From positions 1-59,844 of the forward strand of contig JAFVTX010000028.1 in NCBI GenBank assembly GCA_017503015.1: DNA of 59,844 bases, given 5' to 3'. This DNA comes from Fibrobacter sp. (lineage in GTDB: Bacteria > Fibrobacterota > Fibrobacteria > Fibrobacterales > Fibrobacteraceae). Shown here piece after piece: positions 51,637 to 59,040 of the stretch. Position numbers and translations under genes: made by a program. The stretch's first letter is position 1. Each line of letters opens with the position of its first letter. Under the pieces are notes generated by a model. The model worked only from the letters and a program-made list of their open reading frames with translations, ran no database searches and was not told the origin of the DNA.

Positions 51637-52197
51637 ATGAAAAAAATCACCTTGATTCTTTTATCACTTCTTCTAGGAGTCTCTATGGCAGCAGAAAAGA
51701 AAATCCTCGTCGTTTACTATTCCCGTGCCGATGAAAACTACACCGTCGGGAACATTTCCAAGGGCAATACCGAAATCATTGCCGAGATGATTGCGAAAAA
51801 GACAGGCGGCACGCTCTTGCATGTGGAGCCCGCGAAGGAATACCCCAGGGTCTACGACGACTGCATCAACGTGGCCAAGAAGGAACTTGCGCAGGACGCG
51901 CGACCGGCCATCAAGCCGGTGAACGTGAACCCCGAAGAATTCGACGAAATCTACGTCGGTTACCCGGTGTGGTGGGGCGAGATGCCTATGCCCATGTTCA
52001 CCTTCTTCGAGAAGTATAACCTGAAGGGCAAGACGATCCACCCGTTCGTGACTCACGAAGGCAGCGGCCTTTCGGGTGTGCAGCGCCTCAAGAAGGTGAC
52101 CGGCGCGAACGTGACTCCCGGCCTCGCCATCTACGGACACGTGGCCCAGAACGAACGCGACAAGGCCCAGAAAGAAGTCGACAAGTGGGTGAAGTAG
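51637..52197 (+). CDS. Exported flavodoxin
   Basis: About 186 residues from ATG 51637, with signal peptide KKITLILLSLLLGVSMAAE. The flavodoxin domain starts KILVVYYSRADENYTVGN and has FDEIYVGYPVWWGEMPMPMF and PFVTHEGSGLSGV. A promoter region with the LysR-type palindrome lies directly upstream, so it can be transcribed apart from the aldo/keto reductase gene. Its last 27 coding bases plus GCT recur exactly at 56678-56707. Confidence 0.88.
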   Translation: MKKITLILLSLLLGVSMAAEKKILVVYYSRADENYTVGNISKGNTEIIAEMIAKKTGGTLLHVEPAKEYPRVYDDCINVAKKELAQDARPAIKPVNVNPEEFDEIYVGYPVWWGEMPMPMFTFFEKYNLKGKTIHPFVTHEGSGLSGVQRLKKVTGANVTPGLAIYGHVAQNERDKAQKEVDKWVK

Positions 52198-52200
52198 GCT
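52171..52200. repeat. 30-bp direct repeat, left copy (end of flavodoxin gene)
   Basis: AAAGAAGTCGACAAGTGGG followed by TGAAGTAGGCT is identical to 56678-56707. The copies bracket the phosphate transport and signalling operon. Confidence 0.9.
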
Positions 52201-52235
52201 TGCACCTTACCGGCGGAACGTCATCAGAGAAATTT

Positions 52236-53600
52236 CTAGCAGAAGGTCACGGTGATTTCCGTGCCTACGCCTATGGCGGATTGTAACGAAATCTCTGCAT
52301 GGTGCACTTCGGCGATATGCTTAACAATGGCAAGGCCCAATCCCGTGCCGCCTGTAGCCTTGGAGCGACTCTTGTCCACACGGTAAAACCGTTCAAAAAT
52401 ACGTGGCTGGTTTTCTTCGGGAATGCCAATCCCTGTATCCTTCACAGCAATGGATTTTTGTTGCACTAGAATACACACGGAACCGCCCGTTTCTGTATAG
52501 CGAATGGAATTGTCGACCAAGTTGTAAAGCATCTCGAATAGGAGCCGACGATTGCCGTAAACCTCTGCGTTTTTACACCCTTCCAACGCCACACGAACAC
52601 CCTTCTTTTCGGCGTTGAAGGAGAGCTCGTCAATACAGTTTGAAGCCAGTGTCCACAAATTCACGGATTCGTCCAGTCCAATCACAGATTCTCCCGAGGA
52701 GTCAAGTTTGGAAAGGGTCATAATATCGTTGGCGATAGAAAGGAGACGGCCTGCTTCTTTGTGGATTTTTCCAGCAAAGCGTTTTACGTCTTCGGGTTTC
52801 GCCATACCATTTTCGATGAGTTCCGCATATCCAGAAATGGATGTCAATGGCGTTTTGAGTTCATGGGAGGCGTTAGCCGTAAACTCATCTCGCATCTTGG
52901 CCGTTTTCTTTTTTTCTTCAGAAAGTTGTTCAATGGTGAGTTGAAGTTCCCGATTCTGCTTACGGATAGTTTTGACTAGTGGTGCAATTTCTTTGTATAT
53001 CCCTTCGTCATCCATAAGTTCTGGCTGTCCCAAGTTTTCAGCCAATTTCTGCACCGGTCGCACAAAAGCGCGGCTCAAGCCAAAAGCAATCAGAACAGCC
53101 ACAACAACAATACCTGTCAACAGCGCTAATAGGTAAGGCATGGTCTTAGATACGGATTCGTGAAGACTCGCTTGACGACGACTTAAACGCAGAATTTTGC
53201 CGTCTGACAGTCGTTCTGCAAAATAGAACACTTGGGCATTCAAAGTCACTGAATAGCGGAGGTTTTCACCGATTCCTTTGGAATTTGCGTCCATGATTTC
53301 GGGACGACTCTTATGATTTTCCATTTTGCCTGCTTTCGCATCACTTTCGTAGAGGACCTTTCCGTCCCGGTCCACCAGAGTTACGCGCAAACGTTTGCTG
53401 GCAATGGAATCCAGATTTTTTCGGAAGTTCTCAGAAGGAATCTGTCCATAGAAATTTTTGATAAGGGAGGCTGTTTCCCTCAAATCTCGCTTCTGCTGTT
53501 CGGACATTTCATTTTCAAAAACGCGAGCCGTAAAATACACTGCAAAGAGAGCGGCGAGAACTCCGACATAAATCAAGCTGAAACGGAGACTGTTTTTCAT
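52236..53600 (-). CDS. Sensor histidine kinase, PhoR-like
   Basis: 454 residues. An N-terminal helix, a periplasmic sensor region of about 120 residues and a second helix (LLALLTGIVVVAVLIAFGLS) lead to HAMP-like and kinase domains. The phosphorylated His is in FTANASHELKTPLTSISGYA. Nucleotide-binding boxes are NLVDNSIRYT, DTGIGIPEE and GTGLGLAIVKHI. The first 4 bp overlap the response regulator stop. The pairing with a phosphate transporter suggests PhoR, but the sensor domain itself does not prove the signal. Confidence 0.92.
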   Translation of the reverse strand: MKNSLRFSLIYVGVLAALFAVYFTARVFENEMSEQQKRDLRETASLIKNFYGQIPSENFRKNLDSIASKRLRVTLVDRDGKVLYESDAKAGKMENHKSRPEIMDANSKGIGENLRYSVTLNAQVFYFAERLSDGKILRLSRRQASLHESVSKTMPYLLALLTGIVVVAVLIAFGLSRAFVRPVQKLAENLGQPELMDDEGIYKEIAPLVKTIRKQNRELQLTIEQLSEEKKKTAKMRDEFTANASHELKTPLTSISGYAELIENGMAKPEDVKRFAGKIHKEAGRLLSIANDIMTLSKLDSSGESVIGLDESVNLWTLASNCIDELSFNAEKKGVRVALEGCKNAEVYGNRRLLFEMLYNLVDNSIRYTETGGSVCILVQQKSIAVKDTGIGIPEENQPRIFERFYRVDKSRSKATGGTGLGLAIVKHIAEVHHAEISLQSAIGVGTEITVTFC

Positions 53601-54286
53601 TGAACTTTGTACCCCACGTTTCGCACGGTCTGTATGATAGAGCCTTGTACCCCTAACTTCTGCCGAAGCGTTTTTATGTGCATATCCACGGTGCGTGTAT
53701 CCATATCAAAATCCACCCCCCAAATCTTTTCTAGAATCTGTTGCCTAGAGAAAACAGTTCCCGGTCGGGACATCAGGAGTTTCAAAAGTTCATATTCCTT
53801 AAAAGTGAGTTCTACAGCGATTCCGCCAACAGTTACCGAACGACGCTGGTCATCGAGTGTCACTCCTCCTAGAGCCAAGTTCAACACCTCCGCATTTTCG
53901 GATGAGCTTCGTTCAGAACGGCGTAGCACGGCTCGCACACGTGAAATGAATTCTAGAACGCCAAATGGTTTTGCTATGTAGTCGTCCGCTCCCAAGTCAA
54001 GTCCCTTCACTTTGTCAAGTTCAGTTCCTTTCGCCGTAAGCATGATGACGGGGATGTCCTTTGTGTTTTCTTGCACTCGCAAGCGTTTGAGAATGTTTAA
54101 ACCATCTTCGCCAGGGAGCATAATATCCAAAATAAACAAGTCTGGCACCCTAGTCTTAACTTGTTCGTCCATAACTTTACCGCATTCGAAAGCCATCACG
54201 TCAAAACCGCTGCTTTTTAAAGCATAAGTTTCCATTTCCCGAACTTCGATATCGTCTTCCACAATATAAATCATAGGACCACACAC
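53597..54286 (-). CDS. Response regulator, OmpR/PhoB family
   Basis: 229 residues. The receiver domain has the phosphorylation Asp in LFILDIMLPGEDG, then MLTAKG and DDYIAKPFG. The C-terminal winged helix (TFKEYELLKLLMSRPGTVFS, RTVDMHIKTLRQKLG) binds DNA. It lies 3 bp after the PiT stop and overlaps the kinase start. It probably binds the TTTACA repeats upstream of the transporter. Confidence 0.93.
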   Translation of the reverse strand: MCGPMIYIVEDDIEVREMETYALKSSGFDVMAFECGKVMDEQVKTRVPDLFILDIMLPGEDGLNILKRLRVQENTKDIPVIMLTAKGTELDKVKGLDLGADDYIAKPFGVLEFISRVRAVLRRSERSSSENAEVLNLALGGVTLDDQRRSVTVGGIAVELTFKEYELLKLLMSRPGTVFSRQQILEKIWGVDFDMDTRTVDMHIKTLRQKLGVQGSIIQTVRNVGYKVQ

Positions 54287-54289
54287 AAA

Positions 54290-56524
54290 TTATTGTTTTA
54301 CAGTTAGGAATTTCCTGCTGGCTTTGGCTACAGAACTGATCGCATCCAACAATGCCCAGGACTCATAAAGAATAGTTAAATAAAGGATCTCCGCGCGGAT
54401 GTTTTCGGAAACCCCCTTCATCATTTCCGCTTTACGCTCGTCAAATATCCTCGCCCCTTCTTCCCGCAATTGTTCGCGGACCTCGCTATAGTTCCTGAAA
54501 TCCATGGTTTCTATCATCGAGGCCGTCTTTTCAATCCGTATCTTCACGCGGGATGCCGTACGCAAAAGCTCTTTTCTTTTTTCGTAGTCCAAGGGACTGA
54601 AAGCGTTATCCACGTGGTTCTTGCATGGCGAAGAAATCTGTTCCAGACTAAACAATGCATCTCCCATAAAATCATTTGCCTGGTACAAAAAGAAATTCTT
54701 TACCACCATATCCTCCTGGGCAAGTCTTTCCGTACATAAGGTTCCATGGCGACGGTTCCTCTGAATATGTTTTTTTAGAATTTTAATTTGTTTGTTCACG
54801 GAGCGTAGTTTTCCCAAGTTTTCTCGCAAAAGTCCCACAATTATCTTTTCGTAGCAGTCAGCGCACCAACGGAGTATTTCGCTCCACTCACCACGACTGT
54901 ATTCCTGTATAAGGGGGTATACCTTTGTCTCGGGGGGAGCCGTCAGGATGTTATCAAACAATTCCTCCGCCTTACCCTTCTTGTTTTCTCGGTATTTCAG
55001 GTTCGAACGAATCAATACGAAAATGACCACGGCAAAAAGACTGAATATGGCAGGGAAACCGCCAAAGTAAAGCACAGTCGCCACAGCAGAAGCACTGGCA
55101 AATGCGGCGAAGGCCGTAAGGAACCATCCGCCAATTACCGAGAGTACCCCTGTAATGCGGTATACGGCCGTTTCACGGTTCCATGCCTTGTCGGCAAGAC
55201 TAGTGCCCATAGCCACCATGAATGTCACGTAGGTCGTAGAAAGGGGGAGTTTCAGGGACGTGCCCAATGCAATGAGGGAGCTTGCAAGCATTAGGTTTAC
55301 GCAAGCCCGCAATAAATCAAAGGCGGCGCCATCCTCTTCCAGAATCATTTCCTTGGTATTAAAGCGGGTGTTAATTTTATCCGAAATTTTCCTTGGAATA
55401 AATTCTGTTACAAATTTTACGACACCATTAGAACTGCGAACTAAGGCGCGAGCGACCGAATTTGTACCAAAGATTTCTTCAGAAGAATTTTGGGCCGCGA
55501 GGGATACGGAAGTCTTCACCACATTCCGGGCCTTCTTGGAAAACACAAGGGAAAATACCATGGTAAGCCCAGCAGCCATCAGCAAGTACCACTGTCCTGG
55601 TTCCGACTCCAGCAAGAAGGACATATTGAAATCCTGAGGGTTGCCCCCAGCAGCCATCAAGTGCTGCACCGAAGAAAGACTGGTGAGGGGCACACCCACA
55701 AAATTTACAAGGTCGTTTCCGGCAAAGGCTAGGGCCAGAGAAAAAGTCCCAAAAGCAATGATTACCTTGAGCACGTTTACTTTTACTGCATGGAGCAGGT
55801 GACAAAGGATGAAAAACGCGACGAACATGCCTGCCACAAGAACGGTCTCATTTTCCGCGAGAAACGCCTTGTAGCCCGGCCCCACGAAACTCATATTTTT
55901 GAGGCCCTTGATAAGGATAAAATAAAATATGGACGTCAGGGAAACGCTTCCAAAAACACCAATAAAGTATCGAATATACTTCTTGTAGCCAAAGGAGAAA
56001 ACCAGGCGCGTCACATACTGCACCGCAAGGCCAACTACAAAAGCGATGGCCACCGAAAGGAAAATGCCCAAAATCACCGTCAGAGCCTTAGAGGTGTTGA
56101 TGAGGTTTCCCAGTTCCAGGGTATCGTCAGAAAGAATCTTGATACTGGCGATAGCCACAGAGGCGCCCAAAAGTTCAAAGACCATTGATACCGTAGTTGA
56201 TGTCGGCATACCGTAGGAATTGAATATGTCAAGGAGGATCACATCGGTAAACATCACCGCCGCATATACGCACATAAGTTCTGCAAAGGTGTAATACTGG
56301 GGCATATAAATACCATGCCGTGCGATATCCATCATGCCACTACTGAATGTGGCGCCACAAAAGACTCCTGCTGCAGCAAAAAACATCAGTGTTTTGTATT
56401 TAAAGGCCTTGCTCCCGACAGCAGAACTCAAGAAATTCACGGCATCGTTACTGACACCCACGAACAAGTCCATCAAGGCGAGCAGAAGCAGCATTGCCAC
56501 AAGGATGATATAAAACGTAGTCAT
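54290..56524 (-). CDS. PiT-family inorganic phosphate transporter with C-terminal PhoU-like part
   Basis: About 744 residues from ATG 56524 (MTTFYIILVAMLLLLALMD; TAGGAG upstream). The two PiT signature motifs are GVSNDAVNFL and FAGNDLVNFVGVPLTS, and many membrane helices lie between them. The last 250 residues are cytoplasmic and helical (KRKELLRTASRVKIRIEKTA), reminiscent of PhoU-type regulators often fused to or paired with PiT carriers. It is longer than a plain PiT (about 330-500). It imports phosphate by ion gradient. Confidence 0.9.
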   Translation of the reverse strand: MTTFYIILVAMLLLLALMDLFVGVSNDAVNFLSSAVGSKAFKYKTLMFFAAAGVFCGATFSSGMMDIARHGIYMPQYYTFAELMCVYAAVMFTDVILLDIFNSYGMPTSTTVSMVFELLGASVAIASIKILSDDTLELGNLINTSKALTVILGIFLSVAIAFVVGLAVQYVTRLVFSFGYKKYIRYFIGVFGSVSLTSIFYFILIKGLKNMSFVGPGYKAFLAENETVLVAGMFVAFFILCHLLHAVKVNVLKVIIAFGTFSLALAFAGNDLVNFVGVPLTSLSSVQHLMAAGGNPQDFNMSFLLESEPGQWYLLMAAGLTMVFSLVFSKKARNVVKTSVSLAAQNSSEEIFGTNSVARALVRSSNGVVKFVTEFIPRKISDKINTRFNTKEMILEEDGAAFDLLRACVNLMLASSLIALGTSLKLPLSTTYVTFMVAMGTSLADKAWNRETAVYRITGVLSVIGGWFLTAFAAFASASAVATVLYFGGFPAIFSLFAVVIFVLIRSNLKYRENKKGKAEELFDNILTAPPETKVYPLIQEYSRGEWSEILRWCADCYEKIIVGLLRENLGKLRSVNKQIKILKKHIQRNRRHGTLCTERLAQEDMVVKNFFLYQANDFMGDALFSLEQISSPCKNHVDNAFSPLDYEKRKELLRTASRVKIRIEKTASMIETMDFRNYSEVREQLREEGARIFDERKAEMMKGVSENIRAEILYLTILYESWALLDAISSVAKASRKFLTVKQ

Positions 56525-56546
56525 AAAATCTCCTAGGCGACAAACT

Positions 56547-56573
56547 AAAAAGCCTTGCGACAATACGCAAGGC
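56547..56573 (-). terminator. Terminator-like hairpin in the PiT leader
   Basis: On the minus strand GCCTTGCG pairs with CGCAAGGC around six bases and is followed by TTTTT. It lies between the Pho-box-like repeats and the PiT ribosome binding site, so it may be an attenuator, or it may block transcription from the upstream FMN reductase operon. Confidence 0.7.
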
Positions 56574-56608
56574 GATGGAATGAAGTTTTCCAAAGGTTTT
56601 ATTAGGAC

Positions 56609-56646
56609 TTTACAAAGGCTTTACGCCGCTTTACACAGATTTTACT
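56609..56646. promoter_or_regulatory. Pho-box-like direct repeats
   Basis: TTTACA (56609), TTTACG (56620), TTTACA (56630) and TTTACT (56641) are spaced 11, 10 and 11 bp. This is the form of PhoB/PhoP binding sites (TTAACA-type repeats once per helical turn). They sit 85-122 bp upstream of the PiT start. Confidence 0.65.
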
Positions 56647-56677
56647 TTTGGCGGTGTAGTAAGTTATAAAGGCTGAA

Positions 56678-56707
56678 AAAGAAGTCGACAAGTGGGTGAA
56701 GTAGGCT
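56678..56707. repeat. 30-bp direct repeat, right copy
   Basis: Identical to the end of the flavodoxin gene at 52171-52200, but here not part of any ORF. Its last two bases overlap the stop codon of the FMN reductase gene. Confidence 0.9.
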
Positions 56708-57359
56708 ACCCTTCGCAACATAGTCTCTTGCCGAGTTCGTAGGCTTTTTCCAGATCCTTGGGGAATTGCGTTTCCCGTATTTGCGCCTTGTGGGTCTCGT
56801 CAATTTGCGCCGCATCGTATTTGGCGTAGTCGTGGAACTGGTAGGTGTCGAAGGAGTAAAGGATTTCGGTCGGGCCGAATATTCCAAGGTTCTTTGCGCC
56901 TGCATCCATCAAGATGTCGTAGGCGTTCTCCCTGTAGATTGACATGTCGGGGCAGTTCATGGTGAAAATGGATGCCGAGCGTTTGGGCTTGTTCACCACG
57001 GGTTGCATAAAGTTCGAATAGTTTACGGCCGGGAAGACGAGCCTTTCCGTAAAGGCGCGCAGTCCGGCGGTGGGGTACCCGCAATAGACCGGCGAACCGC
57101 AAACCAAGATGTCGGCTTCTACGGCCCTTTCGAGAATGGGCTGCAAGCCGTCCTTGAAAGAACATACGCCCTTCCGGCCGCCCTTGACCTTGCAGGCGAA
57201 GCAGCTCATGCAGCCTTTGTAAACCAGGTCGCGGTCGTATAGGTTTACCATTTCCACCTCGGCACCTGCGTCTTTCGCACCTTCCATGGCGCGGTTCAGG
57301 AGTTTGGCCGTGTTGCCGTTCTTTCGGGGGCTCCCGTTGATAAACATTGCCTTGGTCAT
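56706..57359 (-). CDS. NADPH-dependent FMN reductase / iron-sulfur flavoprotein family
   Basis: 217 residues with a flavodoxin-like fold. The FMN phosphate loop is INGSPRKNGNTAKLL; CMSCFACKVKGGRKGVC supplies extra Cys that may bind a cluster; ADILVCGSPVYCGYPTAGL is the second flavin loop. Cytoplasmic. It starts one base after the radical SAM gene, so they form one operon. Partner and substrate unknown. Confidence 0.9.
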   Translation of the reverse strand: MTKAMFINGSPRKNGNTAKLLNRAMEGAKDAGAEVEMVNLYDRDLVYKGCMSCFACKVKGGRKGVCSFKDGLQPILERAVEADILVCGSPVYCGYPTAGLRAFTERLVFPAVNYSNFMQPVVNKPKRSASIFTMNCPDMSIYRENAYDILMDAGAKNLGIFGPTEILYSFDTYQFHDYAKYDAAQIDETHKAQIRETQFPKDLEKAYELGKRLCCEG

Positions 57360-57360
57360 A

Positions 57361-58236
57361 TTACAGAGTCCTCTTTTTGTTGCGGATTATGGTCAGCTTG
57401 TCCATGTCGAAATGGTCGATGCCGTATTGCAGAGAATCTAGAATTTCTTTTTTGCGGGCAAGGAACGGCCCGCTCAAATTCATGGATGACGTGTGGTGCG
57501 TATTGAGTTCGCAATCGCAGGTCAGGCGCTCCAGGAAAAGTTTCAGTTCCTGCATCAGTTCGCGTTCCGTAAGCGGCGTGAATTCCCCGCGGCGGGCTTC
57601 TTCCAGGAGCGGCGTCCCGGGGAACAGTGTGAGTCCGCCGGTGCCTACCAGCATGGGCTTCAGCTGGTTGAATATTTCCGCCGTGTGTATGGCGTGGTCT
57701 TCGCTGTGCTCGCGGCCCGCCACGCCGTTCAGGAAGGTGACCCAGTACTGGATTCCGGCCTCTTCCAGCTTGTGGCATTGCTCCAGAATATCTTCGGGAG
57801 CGTACCCCTTGTTGATGCGTTTCAGCGTCCAGGCGTCGCCGCTTTCTACGCCAAGAGAAATCTCGTTCACGCCGATATCGCGCAAGTTGCGCAACTGCTC
57901 CACGGTCTTGTTTTTCAGGTCAGAAACCCGTGTGGCCGTGTACATGTGCTCCAGTTCGGGCAGGTACTTTTTGATGAGTTCCAACCGGGGCATGAGCCTG
58001 TCGTAGGTGGGGGCCAGCGGGTTTGCGCTCAGCAGCTGGATGGTCTTTGCGTGAGGGTCGTCGGCACGGAGTTCGCGCAGGTCTTCTTCCAGCAGGTCCA
58101 TGGGCTGCATGCGGAAGGACACGTCCTTGTACATGGTACAGAACTTGCAACTGTTGTGGGTGCAGCCCTGCGTAATCTGGATGAGGGGCCACGTGGGCCA
58201 ATAGGGGTTCCTGTAAACGGGTTCGGTAAAATGCAT
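57361..58236 (-). CDS. Radical SAM protein
   Basis: 291 residues. The cluster motif is GCTHNSCKFCTMYK, a CX4CX2C variant found in a group of B12-independent radical SAM proteins of unknown function. SAM-binding region: EISLGVESGD and LFPGTPLLEEARRG. AAGGAAAAAG precedes the ATG. It is first in a two-gene operon with the FMN reductase. The reaction is unknown. Confidence 0.88.
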   Translation of the reverse strand: MHFTEPVYRNPYWPTWPLIQITQGCTHNSCKFCTMYKDVSFRMQPMDLLEEDLRELRADDPHAKTIQLLSANPLAPTYDRLMPRLELIKKYLPELEHMYTATRVSDLKNKTVEQLRNLRDIGVNEISLGVESGDAWTLKRINKGYAPEDILEQCHKLEEAGIQYWVTFLNGVAGREHSEDHAIHTAEIFNQLKPMLVGTGGLTLFPGTPLLEEARRGEFTPLTERELMQELKLFLERLTCDCELNTHHTSSMNLSGPFLARKKEILDSLQYGIDHFDMDKLTIIRNKKRTL

Positions 58237-58295
58237 ATCTTTTTCCTTTTTTCTTGTCGGTTATAAGATATGCTCTTTTCTGAAATTCCGTATCG

Positions 58296-58700
58296 TTACT
58301 TACCGTTTGGTAAGTGGCCGCCCAGTATGATTCTCCGGTGTTCCATGCCCCATTCTGACATGCGGTAAACGATGATGTAGAGCTTTTTGCCGTGCTCGGT
58401 CACGCGGTATTCGACGCGGGGCGGGTAGCCGTAGCATTCGATTTTTTCGAGCAGTTTGTCCTGTTGCATTTGCCGCAGCCGCATGGTCAGGACCTTTTCG
58501 CTGAGCCCGTGGATGGAGGCGAGGATATCCTTGAAACGGGTGTTCCCGCAGAGGATTGCCGTGAGAATCTCGACGGTCCACTTGCTGCGCAGGACGTCCA
58601 TGGTGTCGCCGATGGACATCACCTCGCGGCAGAGGGTCTTGGAATCCTTGACCGTGATTTCGCCTATGATTTTTTCGATGTTGTCTGAACTTTCGGGCAT
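58296..58700 (-). CDS. HxlR-family transcription regulator
   Basis: About 134 residues from ATG 58700 (MPESSDNIEK); an upstream GTG is an alternative start. The winged-helix core DVLRSKWTVEILTAILCGNT, then RFKDILASIHGLSEKVLTMR and YPPRVEYRVTEHGKKL is typical of HxlR (MarR-like) regulators, which often sense reactive carbonyls or oxidants. It is upstream of the radical SAM-FMN reductase pair on the same strand and probably regulates it. Confidence 0.9.
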   Translation of the reverse strand: MPESSDNIEKIIGEITVKDSKTLCREVMSIGDTMDVLRSKWTVEILTAILCGNTRFKDILASIHGLSEKVLTMRLRQMQQDKLLEKIECYGYPPRVEYRVTEHGKKLYIIVYRMSEWGMEHRRIILGGHLPNGK

Positions 58701-58721
58701 TTCAGTAGAAATATAACACAT

Positions 58722-59040
58722 TTATAAATTCAAGGAGCGGGCGGGGGAAGCCTCCCCCTGATTGCAGCCTTGGCCTGTTGTCACCCTGGAGCGAAGCGAT
58801 AGGGGATAGGGTCCAGGCCAAGTCTTCCATCACCCCCTCACCTAAGGGCTCCGCCCCTAAAACCCCGCAACCCTTCTCGTCATCCTCGCGACCTGTGGTG
58901 AGCGAAGTCGAATCAAGGCGAAGATCCGCTATCATCTTGCCGGATGCTTTGTTACCTAAATTTTACAATGGGGGGGGTATGGACTTTGGCAGGGGCATTA
59001 CCTATATTTAAAAAGATAAACTATAGACGGGGATGTTTTT
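58722..59040. other. Intergenic region dominated by repeat DNA
   Basis: About 319 bp with no gene. It contains the GC-rich dispersed element (58742-58868), then CGAAGTCGAATCAAGGCG-type repeat words near 58905-58921, a G8 run near 58970-58977, and TATATTT at 59000-59006, which may be the -10 of the lipoprotein gene. Confidence 0.65.
58742..58868 (-). repeat. GC-rich dispersed intergenic element, inverted copy
   Basis: On the minus strand it reads GGGGTTTTAGGGGCGGAG, then CCTTAGGTGAGGGGGTG, ATGGAAGAC, and ends GGCTGCAATCAGGGGGAGG and CTTCCCCC. It has the same ends and order as 8952-9115 with a different middle. Confidence 0.75.
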
